From Acidobacteriota bacterium (lineage in GTDB: Bacteria; Acidobacteriota; UBA890; WLXD01), in the NCBI GenBank assembly GCA_029263295.1, contig JAJCXT010000118.1, forward strand, positions 1 through 37,877: a DNA stretch of 37,877 bases. Direction: 5' to 3'. A program made the position numbers and the translations under genes. The notes under the pieces were generated by a model. The model saw nothing but the letters and a program-made list of their open reading frames with translations, made no database searches and had not been told where the DNA came from. This document shows, in pieces, positions 9,542 to 18,740 of this stretch; position 1 is the stretch's first letter; each line of letters opens with the position of its first letter.

Positions 9542-9597
9542 TTGTGCGGCGCGATCGGTGTCTGTATTGTGGTCGGTGTCTTGAAACTAGACAACGA
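9542..9597 (+). promoter_or_regulatory. Promoter candidate plus 25-bp dyad upstream of second PadR-ADOP pair
   Basis: TTGTGC (9542-9547) and TATTGT (9565-9570) are spaced 17 bp and form a weak sigma-70 promoter. Just downstream is TGTCT-N7-AGACA (9577-9593), a perfect 5+5 inverted repeat. Flanking TCG (9573-9575) and CGA (9595-9597) are symmetric about the same centre (9585). The dyad would cover the transcription start, a typical repressor position, 41 nt before the PadR ATG. Autoregulation by the PadR at 9638 is the natural inference. Confidence 0.5.
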
Positions 9598-9637
9598 TTA
9601 CTCCCGCAACTGACAATTGGCCGGGCGAGAGGGTGAC

Positions 9638-9967
9638 ATGGGTACAGCGACGTTTCTGGGAGAGTTCGAGCACCTCGTGATGCTTGCCGTCATGCAGTTG
9701 GGCGAGGACGCCCATGCCATCCGCGTCCGCGAGCAGATCGAGGGGCGCGCGGATCGACGCGTCGCCCGTGGGGCGTTGTACGGCACGCTCACCCGCCTGC
9801 AGGAGAAGGGCTTCCTGGACTGGCAGGTTGAGGACAGCACGCCGGAGCGCGGCGGCATCCCGCGGCGCCGCTTTCAGATAACGGACACCGGCCTCGTCGC
9901 TCTGCGGCATTCGCAACGCGCCATCGCCAACCTCTCCGAGGGGTTGGAAGGGGCCCTCGAGGGCTGA
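9638..9967 (+). CDS. PadR-family transcriptional regulator (second copy)
   Basis: A 109-residue winged-helix regulator closely similar in its first 30 residues to the PadR at 8140 ([25 protein letters not shown] versus the earlier [14 protein letters not shown]). It has the family hallmark [19 protein letters not shown] and a C-terminal wing [14 protein letters not shown] 9638 is preceded by GAGAGGG at good spacing; a TTG at 9617 in the same frame lacks such a site. Here PadR precedes its ADOP permease (71 bp gap), the reverse of the order in the first pair. Likely an autoregulated repressor of the PadR-ADOP unit. Confidence 0.93.
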   Translation: MGTATFLGEFEHLVMLAVMQLGEDAHAIRVREQIEGRADRRVARGALYGTLTRLQEKGFLDWQVEDSTPERGGIPRRRFQITDTGLVALRHSQRAIANLSEGLEGALEG

Positions 9968-10037
9968 TGGCCAGCGCGCCGATCGGGACACCCGCATCCG
10001 GACCCGCCGACTTCGCGCAGAAGCGGGTCGCCTGACC

Positions 10038-12737
10038 ATGAACCGGCACCTGTCCCCCGCCCCTCCGCGACTGGCCGAGCGCTGGCTACGACGACGGCTT
10101 TCCGCCTCCGGCGTCGGCGACTTTGTCATCGGTGACCTGCGCGAGGAGTTCGCCGTCCGGCGCCGACGCCGCTCGGCTCTCGCCACTCGCCTCTGGTACT
10201 GGGGGCAGGCCCTGCGCCTGGCCCTTTCTCGTGATGCGCGGCCGCTCCGCCGGCCGCCCCTTCCCGACCCCGACTCTCCCCGACTCGGACCCTTTGAAGT
10301 GATCTCTTCGATTCTGCAAGACATCCGCTACGGTTTCCGTTCGCTGCTCAAGAGCCCCGTGTTCGCGCTCGCCGCGGTGCTGACGATCGCCCTCGGCATC
10401 GGCGCCAACGCGGCGATCTTCAGCATGGTTAACGCCGTGCTTCTACGGCCTCTGCCCTACCCCGAGCCCGAGCAACTGGTGCGTGTCTACTCGGCCTACC
10501 CGGAGCGCGATAACTTGCGCGGCACGGCATCGGCGAACGACTTCCGCGACTGGCGTGATCAGAGCGAGTCGTTCACCCAGATGACGGCCTTCCCGGCTGT
10601 CTCGATGGGAGGCTTCGTGCTATCAGGCAATGACCGGCCTGAGCGCATGCTGGCTCACTTCGTCGAAGAGGGTTTCTTCGAAACCCTTGCCGTCTCGCCG
10701 CTTCTCGGGCGCCCGATCGCGCGAGCAGACCACGCGGAGGGCGACAACGCAGTGGCAGTGCTTTCCTACGACACTTGGCAGGCGCGCTTCGGCGGCGACC
10801 CGGCGATCGTGGGCTCAACGATTACGCTCAGCGACACACCGTGCACGGTGATTGGCGTCATGCCCGCTACGTTCGACTACCCGTCGCCGGAGGGCGAGCT
10901 TTGGGTTCCGCTCTCCGTTATCCCCGAAAGCGGCGTGCCACGGAAACGCTTCGTGCGCTTCCTCCACGTGGTTGGCCGACTGGCTCCGGGAGTCTCCATG
11001 GAGGCCGCACAGGCCGACCTGGGCACCGTCGCCAAGCGTTTGGCCGCGCAATACCCCGACAGCAACGAGCAACTCACGGCCGTCAACATCGTGCCATTGC
11101 ACGATCAGGTCACCGGCGACGCACAGACGGGCCTGCTCACTTTGCTCGGTGCGGTGGGCGTCGTTCTGCTGATCTGCTGCGCCAACGTTGCCAACCTCAC
11201 GCTGGTCCGGGCGCAGGGCCGGACTCGTGAGTTCGCGGTTCGCGCAGCCCTGGGAGCCGGACGCGGCAGACTGGCCCGTCAGCTTCTGACAGAGTCCGCG
11301 CTGCTCGCTGCGATCGGCGGGGTCACCGGCCTCTTGCTCGGCAGCGTGGCGATCAGGGTTCTCGTCGCCGCAGCGCCGGCCGACGTGCCTCGTCTGGCGG
11401 AGGTCGGCATCGATCCCACCGTCGTTGCGTTCTCGCTGCTCGCTTCACTGTTCACGGGACTCGTCTTCGGGCTCGCGCCGGCATGGCGGGCCTGGCGCGG
11501 CGATCTCCAGAGTGAACTCAAACTGGCTGGCGGTAGCGGCTCCCAGACCGAAGGGCGGGTCCGCATGCGCGGCCTCCTGATCGTCGCCGAGGTCGCGATG
11601 GTCGTCGTGCTGGTGATCGGCGCTGGCCTGTTACTGCGTAGTTTGAACGAACTGCTCCAGGTCGAGCCCGGCTTCACTGGCGACCGCACCGTCACCATGC
11701 TGGTCTCGGCACCCGCCTACAAGCTCGAGGACTCCGGAGACATTAGCCAGTTCTTCAGTGACATCCTGCAGGGTGTGCGCGATGTGCCCGGTGTCGAGGT
11801 CGCCGGGCTTATTCGTCCGATGCCGCTCACCGCCAACACCTTTCAGGGAGAGGACATCGCCTTCGGGGTCGTGGGCCAGCCGGAGCCGCCCGAGGGGCAG
11901 GAACCGAAAGCCTACCTGCGCTGGGCGTCCGACGACGCCTTCGCCGCGATGGGAATCCCCCTGCTGGACGGCCGGGAGTTCGACGAACGTGACAACCGCG
12001 AGGCGGGCGAACTGCGCGGCATCATCAACCAGGCGATGGCCGACCGGCACTTCCCGAACGGCGATGCCGTGGGCAGCCGCCTGACCGCTGGCGGCGGCGA
12101 GCTCGCCATCATTGGCGTGGTGGGCAACGTGACCCAGGCGAGCCTCGACGAAGAGGTCGTCAACGTCGTCTATACGCCGGTCGAGCAGATCACCCGCTCC
12201 GGCATGACTCTGGTGGTTCGCACGCGTGCCGAGCCCGCGGGACTCCAGGCAGCCGTGAACGATGCGATCTGGGCGGTGAACCCCGACCAGACCATCGAGA
12301 ACGTCGTGACGCTGGACGCGCTGGTCAACGCCTCCGTTGCCGAGCCCCGCTTCTCCGCCATGCTGGTCGCGCTGTTCGCCGGCCTCGCGCTGACGCTCGC
12401 GGCAGTCGGCATCTACGGCGTGGTAGCCAACTCCGTGGCGCAACGCAACCGTGAGATCGGCATCCGCATGGCCCTTGGCGCGTGCGGCTCTGACGTGGCT
12501 CGCTGGGTCGTGGGCCAGGGCATGGTCTGGGTCGGTGCCGGCATCGTTGTCGGCATGGTGATCGCCGCGGCAGCGAGTCGCTTCATCGCCTCGTTGCTCT
12601 ACGGTGTCACCGCGACAGACATCCCGACCTACATCGGCGCCGCTACCGTGCTGGCTCTAGTGGCACTCGCCGCCAGCCTGATACCGGCACGGCGCGCCAT
12701 CGCCATCGACCCGGTGGAGTCCCTGCGCACCGACTGA
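10038..12737 (+). CDS. ADOP-type large MacB/FtsX permease (second of three)
   Basis: An 899-residue double-unit permease. Residues 5-65 are a clear 'permease prefix' domain ([33 protein letters not shown]). MacB_PCD/FtsX unit one has its first helix about 108-131 ([22 protein letters not shown]) and ends with [25 protein letters not shown] near 395-420. Unit two ends with [22 protein letters not shown] near 805-830 and the typical [17 protein letters not shown] tail. No ATPase is fused or adjacent. Probably co-transcribed with the PadR upstream. Substrate unknown; the family is inferred to act in export of peptides, toxic compounds or lipids. Confidence 0.92.
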   Translation: MNRHLSPAPPRLAERWLRRRLSASGVGDFVIGDLREEFAVRRRRRSALATRLWYWGQALRLALSRDARPLRRPPLPDPDSPRLGPFEVISSILQDIRYGFRSLLKSPVFALAAVLTIALGIGANAAIFSMVNAVLLRPLPYPEPEQLVRVYSAYPERDNLRGTASANDFRDWRDQSESFTQMTAFPAVSMGGFVLSGNDRPERMLAHFVEEGFFETLAVSPLLGRPIARADHAEGDNAVAVLSYDTWQARFGGDPAIVGSTITLSDTPCTVIGVMPATFDYPSPEGELWVPLSVIPESGVPRKRFVRFLHVVGRLAPGVSMEAAQADLGTVAKRLAAQYPDSNEQLTAVNIVPLHDQVTGDAQTGLLTLLGAVGVVLLICCANVANLTLVRAQGRTREFAVRAALGAGRGRLARQLLTESALLAAIGGVTGLLLGSVAIRVLVAAAPADVPRLAEVGIDPTVVAFSLLASLFTGLVFGLAPAWRAWRGDLQSELKLAGGSGSQTEGRVRMRGLLIVAEVAMVVVLVIGAGLLLRSLNELLQVEPGFTGDRTVTMLVSAPAYKLEDSGDISQFFSDILQGVRDVPGVEVAGLIRPMPLTANTFQGEDIAFGVVGQPEPPEGQEPKAYLRWASDDAFAAMGIPLLDGREFDERDNREAGELRGIINQAMADRHFPNGDAVGSRLTAGGGELAIIGVVGNVTQASLDEEVVNVVYTPVEQITRSGMTLVVRTRAEPAGLQAAVNDAIWAVNPDQTIENVVTLDALVNASVAEPRFSAMLVALFAGLALTLAAVGIYGVVANSVAQRNREIGIRMALGACGSDVARWVVGQGMVWVGAGIVVGMVIAAAASRFIASLLYGVTATDIPTYIGAATVLALVALAASLIPARRAIAIDPVESLRTD

Positions 12738-13003
12738 GCCTCGGGGCGATGGTCATGGAGCCAGGAGATTCGGCGGCGGTGGCGCCCGAGATAGCAGGTC
12801 GCGGCGAACGGGAAGTCACCAAGTGCCCGTTGCATGTCCCGCACTGACACTTCTTGACGTTTGCCCCCAACAAACCCCTGAGAGCGGGACGTTTTGACCC
12901 AGAATCGCGACGGGCCAGCTTGCTAGAGTTGGTTGTGAGGACGCGTAAGCCCCCCGGTTCTCGATCGTCCCAATCCCCTTGGCGCACGGCGTGGCGCGCG
13001 TAC
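12738..13003 (+). other. Non-coding gap with inverted repeat and TAGAGT promoter-like box
   Basis: The gap between the second ADOP permease and the pentein-like gene holds GTCCCGC (12836-12842) and GCGGGAC (12886-12892), which are complementary at 43-nt spacing. It also holds a TAGAGT hexamer at 12924-12929, 74 nt before the ATG at 13004, resembling other -10-like boxes of this window. The TAGAGT position is one reason not to start the downstream gene at the in-frame ATG 12854. No gene is recognised here. Confidence 0.4.
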
Positions 13004-14872
13004 ATGCCTTCCAGAACCGGAATGAAACTCGTCTGCGGCGTTGCCGTCGCGACGCTCTTGACCGCACCGACGCCGGCCAGCTCTCTGCCCGCTCAGGCCG
13101 CCGTAGGTCTATTGCCAGCCTCAGCCACGGCAGGCACCGTGATCGAGCAGGTGCGCCCGGAACAACTCGCGGCGTACTTCCTCGACTGGGGACCGCAGTC
13201 TGCTGCCATTCTTGTCCTGCTGAGCCTCGAGTTAGGCCACACGGGCCCGGAGTCCACAGTCGGTGAGTACCTCGCGGCGACCGTCCGCGCGATGGCTCAC
13301 CAGCTCGATGCTCGTGCGACCTGGACCGAGGCCGACTTGGACAGGCTGCTGACGGTCCAGTTGGTCAACCCGGGCCGGTTCATCGATGACCTCGCGTTCC
13401 GCTACCAGGTGGTGGCGCTGCTACGCCAGGCGAACGACGCCGCCATCACGCCTCGGTTGCGCCACGCGATGCTCGAGGGACTGAACCGGATCGGGGGTGT
13501 GGACTTCGAAATCGCAGAGACCGTCGCCGCCGCGTGGGGGCTGATCGAGCGATCAAGCACGAGCCGCTATGTCCCGCCGACGCACACCAGCGCGCTCGAC
13601 ATCGATAGCGATCTACCTATCGTCGCCACGGTGCTCGTGCTCACTTCACAGTTCATCGCCCCGGCGGAAGCCTCGAGTTTCCTGGATGCCCTCGAGGCGC
13701 TCGCGCCGGAACGAGACATCCTGGTGCTAAGCGACCAGACCATGGCCCGTTCTCTCGGTCCGACACGCCCACAGCGCACCCATCTCATGTTGACCCAGGG
13801 GCGAAACTACACGCCCTGGCCGCGCGATCCCATGATCCTCGCGCGCCGGTCCGATGGCGGCGTCGGCATCATCGTCCGACCCAATCGGCAGACCGGCCGG
13901 GAGGACGATACCGACCTCGGCCGTCTGCTCGTGGCCCAACTGCCCGCGGAACTGGACGCCCACTGGCACGAGCCCCGATGGCAAACCTCGAGCACTCCTT
14001 TCCACAACGGCCAGATCTTGTTAACAAACGACACTGTGTGGGTGAGCGTCCACTCGCTGGAATGGGCGATCCTCGAGCGACTCGGCGTCGACCGCGTGCC
14101 GGTGGAGTCGTTCAACACGGCCGCAGGCATCGACCGCTATCTGGACGCCGCCAGGACCGCGGCGCTCGAACTCGGTCGTCTGTTCGGCCGGCAGCCTCGA
14201 TTCGTCCATGCGTTGCCCGAGACCGGCACGAGCGACCAACGACGCGATGCGTTGCTCCGCCTGAGCGGTGGCGGCGGCTTCGACCTCGACTCGCTCGTCA
14301 CGATCGTGCCCGCGAACGAGACCTCGCCAACGCGCGCGATCGTGGCCAGCGTCGAGGAAGGCATGCGGCTGCTTGGATCTCTGTCGGCCGAGGACGCCGC
14401 AGCCATGCGCCGTACCTACGGGATCGAGGCAACGACGGACGTGATCGCTAGCATCACGGAGACGTCTCGCACCCAGCGAGCTGAAGGTCTGGATGAGTTC
14501 CTCGGCGCTGTTGCCGAAAACCTCGCGGCGCGCGGGATCCAGGTTTTGCGTATTCCCACGCTGCTGGCCCCCACAAACATGCTCGCCGACCGCACCGACC
14601 TCCGCCACGCTGATTTCCTGATCGGCTGGAACAACGTCGTCATCTCCAGTTCCGGCGGCCACCACCGCGCCGAAGGGTTCGCTAGCGGCCTCCCCCTTGG
14701 CGACGCCACGGCAACCGCGCTGTTCCGCGCTGTCGACGTGGAGATGCGGTTCCTGCCTCCTCTGACCGCCAGCGTGGTCCGCAACGGCGGATACCGGTGC
14801 GCCACCAACCACCTCCGCGGCTCCCCGGCCCTCACAGCTGGCACCCAGCGCGCCGGCGCGGGAGCCCGCTAA
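13004..14872 (+). CDS. Exported pentein-fold (arginine/peptidylarginine deiminase-like) protein with altered active site
   Basis: About 622 residues, with a signal peptide after MKLV (hydrophobic stretch to ...SSLPAQA). Residues 25-200 are helical and unrecognised. The C-terminal part shows guanidine-modifying-enzyme features in order: YTPWPRDPM (Asp275, as in the WxxD of deiminases), FDLDSLVTIVPANE (425-438, aligning with GHVDEFLSFVPAPD of peptidylarginine deiminases) and NGGYRCATNHLRG (Cys599, aligning with GEVHCGTN). In this alignment the nucleophile Cys and both Asp are kept but the catalytic His is Asp427. It could be a pseudoenzyme or a variant. ATG 13004 or 13022 is preferred for the signal peptide; the frame is open from 12854. 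The response-regulator gene starts 1 nt after the stop. Family assignment is by eye. Confidence 0.55.
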   Translation: MPSRTGMKLVCGVAVATLLTAPTPASSLPAQAAVGLLPASATAGTVIEQVRPEQLAAYFLDWGPQSAAILVLLSLELGHTGPESTVGEYLAATVRAMAHQLDARATWTEADLDRLLTVQLVNPGRFIDDLAFRYQVVALLRQANDAAITPRLRHAMLEGLNRIGGVDFEIAETVAAAWGLIERSSTSRYVPPTHTSALDIDSDLPIVATVLVLTSQFIAPAEASSFLDALEALAPERDILVLSDQTMARSLGPTRPQRTHLMLTQGRNYTPWPRDPMILARRSDGGVGIIVRPNRQTGREDDTDLGRLLVAQLPAELDAHWHEPRWQTSSTPFHNGQILLTNDTVWVSVHSLEWAILERLGVDRVPVESFNTAAGIDRYLDAARTAALELGRLFGRQPRFVHALPETGTSDQRRDALLRLSGGGGFDLDSLVTIVPANETSPTRAIVASVEEGMRLLGSLSAEDAAAMRRTYGIEATTDVIASITETSRTQRAEGLDEFLGAVAENLAARGIQVLRIPTLLAPTNMLADRTDLRHADFLIGWNNVVISSSGGHHRAEGFASGLPLGDATATALFRAVDVEMRFLPPLTASVVRNGGYRCATNHLRGSPALTAGTQRAGAGAR

Positions 14873-14873
14873 C

Positions 14874-15560
14874 ATGCGCGTGCTGATCGTCGACCCGGAT
14901 CCAGACACGAGCGCAACGTTGCCGGCGCTCGTCGCGAACAACGCGATCAACTGGACGAGCGTTGCGGATGGCACTGCTGGTCTCGAAGCGACTCGTGCGG
15001 GCCGTTTTGCGCTCGTCGTGATGGAAGTCGTGCTGCCCGGAATCGGCGGACCCGGCTTCCTCACCCAGTTGCGGCGCGAGAGCGCCGTCCCGGTACTCAT
15101 CCTGAGCAGTCGCGCTGAACAACTGGACCGAGCAGTGGGCCTGGAGATGGGCGCCGATGCCTACCTGGCGAAGCCAGCCGACCCGAAGGAACTTCGCGCC
15201 CAGGTCGGCGCTCTCCTGCGACGTCAGTACCATCGGACCTCGTGGAGAGCACCGCTTGCCGTGGGAGGTCTGAAGCTCTATCCCGGCAGCTACCGTGTCA
15301 CCGATGACGATCAGCTGGTGAACTTGACGAGCCTGGAGTTCGACCTGCTCCTGTTGTTGATGCGCAACGTCGGCAACCCCGTTACCCGAGACGACTTCGC
15401 GGAACTCACCCACGGTCGGCGCGCGGCGTCGCACGAGCGGGCGCTCGACACCCATGTACGCAATCTCCGCCGCAAGCTAGGCCGCGACCGGATTCGCACC
15501 AAACACGGTGTGGGCTATGTGTTTCCTCGAACCGTGCGCAAAGCCGCTGCCAACCCCTGA
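14874..15560 (+). CDS. OmpR/PhoB-type response regulator with Glu in place of the phospho-acceptor Asp
   Basis: A 228-residue regulator: receiver domain (about 1-115) and winged-helix DNA-binding domain (about 128-222: LTSLEFDLLLLLMRNVGNPVTRDDF, THVRNLRRKLG, IRTKHGVGYVF). The receiver retains Asp7 and Asp9 of the acidic pocket (VDPDPD), Ser78 at the switch Ser/Thr position (VLILSSR) and Lys100 (LAKP). The residue at the end of beta-3 that should be the phosphorylated Asp is Glu51 (codon GAA at 15024-15026, in VVMEVVLPGIGG). Asp-to-Glu at this site often mimics the phosphorylated state. No histidine kinase is encoded nearby. It is coupled (1-nt gap) to the pentein-like gene upstream. Confidence 0.9.
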   Translation: MRVLIVDPDPDTSATLPALVANNAINWTSVADGTAGLEATRAGRFALVVMEVVLPGIGGPGFLTQLRRESAVPVLILSSRAEQLDRAVGLEMGADAYLAKPADPKELRAQVGALLRRQYHRTSWRAPLAVGGLKLYPGSYRVTDDDQLVNLTSLEFDLLLLLMRNVGNPVTRDDFAELTHGRRAASHERALDTHVRNLRRKLGRDRIRTKHGVGYVFPRTVRKAAANP

Positions 15561-15579
15561 ATCTCCGTGCTGGCCGAGG

Positions 15580-17988
15580 CTAGTCTTCGCGCAGGGCTGA
15601 AACCGGATCGATACGTGTGGCTCGACGGGCCGGCATCCAGGCCGCCAGCGCGCCCACCACAACCGCCGCGACGAGCACCAGCCCGTAGGTGAGCGGGTCG
15701 GTCGGTCGGATGCCGAAGAGCAACTGGGTCAGGAACCGGGTCACGCCGAAGGCGCCCACCAGGCCGACAAGGGCTCCTAGCAGGACGATGCCCAGCGCCT
15801 GGCGCACGATCATCAGCACTGTCGCCGCCGAGTCGGCGCCCAGCGCCATGCGCACACCGATCTCCCCAGTGCGTTGGGTAACCGTGTAGGCGACGATCCC
15901 GTAGGTGCCGACAATGGCGAGCACCGCCGCGCAGGCCGCGAGTGCCGCCAGCAGTGCCGTGTTGAAGCGTGGCTGCGCTACCGACTCCCAGAGCAGATCC
16001 GCAATCGTGACGATGGCGGTGGGCGCGAGCTGCGGATCCATGTCTGCGAGCACGTCGCTCACGGCCGCCGCCGCCGCGCCTGGCTCGAGATCCGAGTAGA
16101 CAACGATGTGCATCTCGCTCAACGGGAGCTGCCCGTGCGGGATAAACAACTCTGGCGCGAATTCCGACTGCAGGCCGCCGTGGCGAATATCGGCGACGAC
16201 ACCTACGATCTCGAGATCGCCGGCCATCGGCATGCGTAGCATCTGCCCAATCGGATCGATGTCCGTGAAGTAGCGCTCCACGAGCGTTTCGTTGACCAGC
16301 GCTATCTTGCGGTCATCCTCGCCGTCCAGCCTGTCGAACGAGCGACCACTCACGAGCTCTATCCCCATCGCTTCGATATAGCCGGGCAAGATCGTGCGGA
16401 AATCAGCGTTAGGCCGCACCGTCGGAGCGAGTGCGTCGAGACCCAGTACGCTGAAACTCATCTCGAAAGCGACGCCCACCTCGCTCATCGGCAGGTCGGA
16501 CACGGCACCCGCGCCCTTGACACCCGGCAGGTCGGCGACCCGCGTGACGAGTTGCTTGAAGAACGTGCGCATGTCGTCCGACTGGTAGCGCGAACGTGGC
16601 AACTCCACGGCGACAGCCACCACACCATCTTGGCGGAAACCGGGGTCCACGTCGTTAAGCCGGGAGAAGCTGCGCACCATGAGTCCAGCGCCCACGAGCA
16701 ACACGATGGCCAGAGCGACCTCGACGATCACCATCAACTCGCGCAGCCGGCGGCCGCCGGCTGCCTGGACGCCGGATGCGCCAGCGGGCTTGAGCAACTC
16801 TGCAAGGTTCGGGGACATGCTGCGAACCGCGGGCAGCATGCCGAACAGCACGCTAGCGCCGATCGACAGCGCTGCGGCGAACAGGAGCACCGTGGCATCG
16901 AGACTGATCTCCGCACCCCGCGGGACCTCCGCCGGCATCACTCTGCGCAGGAGGGCCACACCCCACAGAGCCAGCAGCAGTCCCCCGGTGCCACCGAAAA
17001 GCCCGAGCAGCAGACTCTCAGCGAGCGAGCGTTGGGCTAGGTCGCCGGCCCGAGCGCCCAGGGCCGCGCGCACGGCGAACTCACGTGCCGTGGCGGACGA
17101 CCGCGCGACCAAGACGTTCGCGATGTTGGCGCAGGCGATCAGGAGTACGAGAAAGACCGCCGCCGAAAGCACCCACAAAGTCGTTCCGACATCGCCGAGA
17201 ACTTCCGCACGCAACGGGCGGACGCGCATGCCCCAACCTTCGTTGGTGCCGCTGAATTCACGGTCGAGCCGTTCGGCAATCGCGCCTACCTCGTCGTTCG
17301 CCGCCGCCACAGAGGCACCGTCACTCAGACGGGCGACCGTGTCGAACATGCGATGGGCGCGATCCAGCAAGACCCCTTCGTCCAGCGTGAGGGGCGTGTA
17401 CATCTCCACCCGATCGTCGCCAGGTGGGAACTGAAAGCCCTCTTCGCTGACGCCGATGACCGTGTACGGCTGGCTATCGAGTTCGATCGTCGTGCCCACG
17501 ATCTCAGGGTCGGCACCGAAACGGCGTGTCCACGATGCATGGGTCAGTACGACCTGCTTTTCGCTGCCGGGCTTCTCGTCAGCTTCCCCGAAGACGCGAC
17601 CGATCTCTGGCCCCGCCTGTAGAACGCTGAAGACGCGTGGCGAGATGATCAGCGTGCTGACGCGGGCGGGGCGCTCGAGCGCCGTCATCGTGAAGCCGAC
17701 GTAGCGATACATCGCGACCTGCCCGTCGAAGGCAGCGGCGCTGTCGCGTACATCGCGATAGTCGCCCATCGAGAATCTCGAATTCTCCAGGCCCTGGGCT
17801 TCGTTGGTCTGCCAAAGAACCACCAGCTGATCCTCATCGCCAAAGCCGAGCGAGCGCAGGAGCACACCGTTGACGACGCTGAAAATCGCGGTATTCGCGC
17901 CGATCGCGATGGCCAGGGTGGCAAGCACTACCAGCGTAGGGCCGGGCGTAGAGAGTAGGGACCGCGCCGCAGCCTTGAAGTTGTCCAT
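15580..17988 (-). CDS. ADOP/MacB-type large permease (third of three), end of an ECF-sigma operon
   Basis: An 802-residue double-unit permease without the N-terminal prefix segment: the first helix starts at about residue 17 (TLVVLATLAIAIGANTAIFSVVNGVLL). It has a MacB-core periplasmic domain to about 260, an FtsX block around 265-390 ([25 protein letters not shown]), a second periplasmic domain about 430-670, and a final block with TGEIGVRMALGADSAATVLMIV and the tail PARRATRIDPVSALRED. It starts 9 nt after the stop of the CnrX/CpxP-like gene and is the last gene of the minus-strand operon that begins with the His-rich protein. Its expression is therefore probably driven by the ECF sigma factor encoded in that operon. 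Confidence 0.92.
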   Translation of the reverse strand: MDNFKAAARSLLSTPGPTLVVLATLAIAIGANTAIFSVVNGVLLRSLGFGDEDQLVVLWQTNEAQGLENSRFSMGDYRDVRDSAAAFDGQVAMYRYVGFTMTALERPARVSTLIISPRVFSVLQAGPEIGRVFGEADEKPGSEKQVVLTHASWTRRFGADPEIVGTTIELDSQPYTVIGVSEEGFQFPPGDDRVEMYTPLTLDEGVLLDRAHRMFDTVARLSDGASVAAANDEVGAIAERLDREFSGTNEGWGMRVRPLRAEVLGDVGTTLWVLSAAVFLVLLIACANIANVLVARSSATAREFAVRAALGARAGDLAQRSLAESLLLGLFGGTGGLLLALWGVALLRRVMPAEVPRGAEISLDATVLLFAAALSIGASVLFGMLPAVRSMSPNLAELLKPAGASGVQAAGGRRLRELMVIVEVALAIVLLVGAGLMVRSFSRLNDVDPGFRQDGVVAVAVELPRSRYQSDDMRTFFKQLVTRVADLPGVKGAGAVSDLPMSEVGVAFEMSFSVLGLDALAPTVRPNADFRTILPGYIEAMGIELVSGRSFDRLDGEDDRKIALVNETLVERYFTDIDPIGQMLRMPMAGDLEIVGVVADIRHGGLQSEFAPELFIPHGQLPLSEMHIVVYSDLEPGAAAAAVSDVLADMDPQLAPTAIVTIADLLWESVAQPRFNTALLAALAACAAVLAIVGTYGIVAYTVTQRTGEIGVRMALGADSAATVLMIVRQALGIVLLGALVGLVGAFGVTRFLTQLLFGIRPTDPLTYGLVLVAAVVVGALAAWMPARRATRIDPVSALRED

Positions 17989-17997
17989 CTGGGAAGC

Positions 17998-18387
17998 CTA
18001 CCGATCGTGGAATTCGAGGGAATCTGATTCAGACGCGTGTCGCAGCAGCCAGGCGTGGAAACGCTCCGCCTGGTCCGGCCGCAGCAGCGCCGCGATTTGG
18101 TTGTGCACGCCACGCATGGCGTCCTGCACCTCGGGACGAAACTGCTCCCACATGAGCTGCACGGTGTGCTGGTTCTCGGCGATCACGGCGTGGATCTTCG
18201 CGACCTGCTCATCATCGAGATCGAGGTAATCGCGAAGCTCATCCATTGCCACCTGGTTCTCACCCAGTAGCGAGACTGATGCCGCCACTCGGCCAATGTG
18301 GTGCCGTTCGAAAACGGTCCCGCTGAGGGCGCCGGCCGCGAATACGACCAGGAGAACGGCGCCGGCCCGCAGCCGAGGACCGATCAT
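17998..18387 (-). CDS. Membrane-anchored periplasmic CpxP/CnrX-like sensor candidate
   Basis: A 129-residue protein with an N-terminal signal anchor (about 8-26, AGAVLLVVFAAGALSGTVF) and a helical periplasmic region resembling the CpxP/Spy/CnrX (heavy-metal-sensor) fold: YLDLDDEQVAKIHAVIAENQ and LLRPDQAERFHAWLLRH. The repeated pattern of an 'L(D/T)xxQ' helix start is typical of that group. In the Cupriavidus CnrYXH system the equivalent protein senses metal and controls the anti-sigma factor; the gene order here (sigma, TM protein, this protein) matches such a logic. There are few His/Met candidates inside the helical core, so metal sensing is not evident and an envelope-stress cue is possible. 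ATG 18387 overlaps the upstream gene's stop. Confidence 0.6.
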   Translation of the reverse strand: MIGPRLRAGAVLLVVFAAGALSGTVFERHHIGRVAASVSLLGENQVAMDELRDYLDLDDEQVAKIHAVIAENQHTVQLMWEQFRPEVQDAMRGVHNQIAALLRPDQAERFHAWLLRHASESDSLEFHDR

Positions 18388-18740
18388 CGTCGGGCCTCGT
18401 CAAGCGACGCTGGCCGGAACTGCGCCATCAGCACCTCGACGCTAGGCGGCGTCGGGCCGCCAACCAGGGATCCGGCAACCCCGTCCGGTGCCAGCGAACG
18501 CTCCATCCAGCGAAACGCCACTGAGTCGTTGGAAGGCAACGCCAGCCACAGAATCACCATGGCCGCGGCAGAGGCCGCTACCAGCCACGCCGCGCGCTCG
18601 GACAGCACGTCGTACCAGCCTTCCTGGGCTGCCGCGTATGCCACCAGCGGACCCGCCGCATCCTCGCGGATCCGCGACGCCAGACCCGCCCAATACTCTG
18701 GATCCTGCGGCAGGTTCGAGTTGGGATTCTCAGCCATCAT
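18384..18740 (-). CDS. Single-pass membrane protein, anti-sigma factor candidate
   Basis: A 118-residue protein with an amphipathic cytoplasmic N-terminal part (EYWAGLASRIREDAAG), one membrane helix (about 50-68, AAWLVAASAAAMVILWLAL) and a short external tail. It shows no zf-HC2 motif or other recognised domain, but its size, topology and position directly after the ECF sigma gene (ATG 18740 overlaps the sigma stop) make it the best anti-sigma candidate. The first ATG of a double ATG is taken because of this overlap. An open frame extends upstream to 18887 but lies within the sigma gene and is rejected. The stop overlaps the start of the CnrX-like gene. Confidence 0.6.
   Translation of the reverse strand: MMAENPNSNLPQDPEYWAGLASRIREDAAGPLVAYAAAQEGWYDVLSERAAWLVAASAAAMVILWLALPSNDSVAFRWMERSLAPDGVAGSLVGGPTPPSVEVLMAQFRPASLDEARR

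Noticed and set aside
11631..12443. 270-codon minus-strand frame inside the second ADOP gene
   Set aside because: Antisense shadow with Gly/Arg/His-rich composition and no recognisable motif.
12738..12900. Remnant of an insertion sequence
   Set aside because: The 7-bp inverted repeat (12836-12842/12886-12892) is short, no target duplication or transposase fragment is recognisable.
12854..13003. Earlier ATG for the pentein-like protein
   Set aside because: It would place 50-56 residues before the signal peptide and starts upstream of the TAGAGT promoter-like box.
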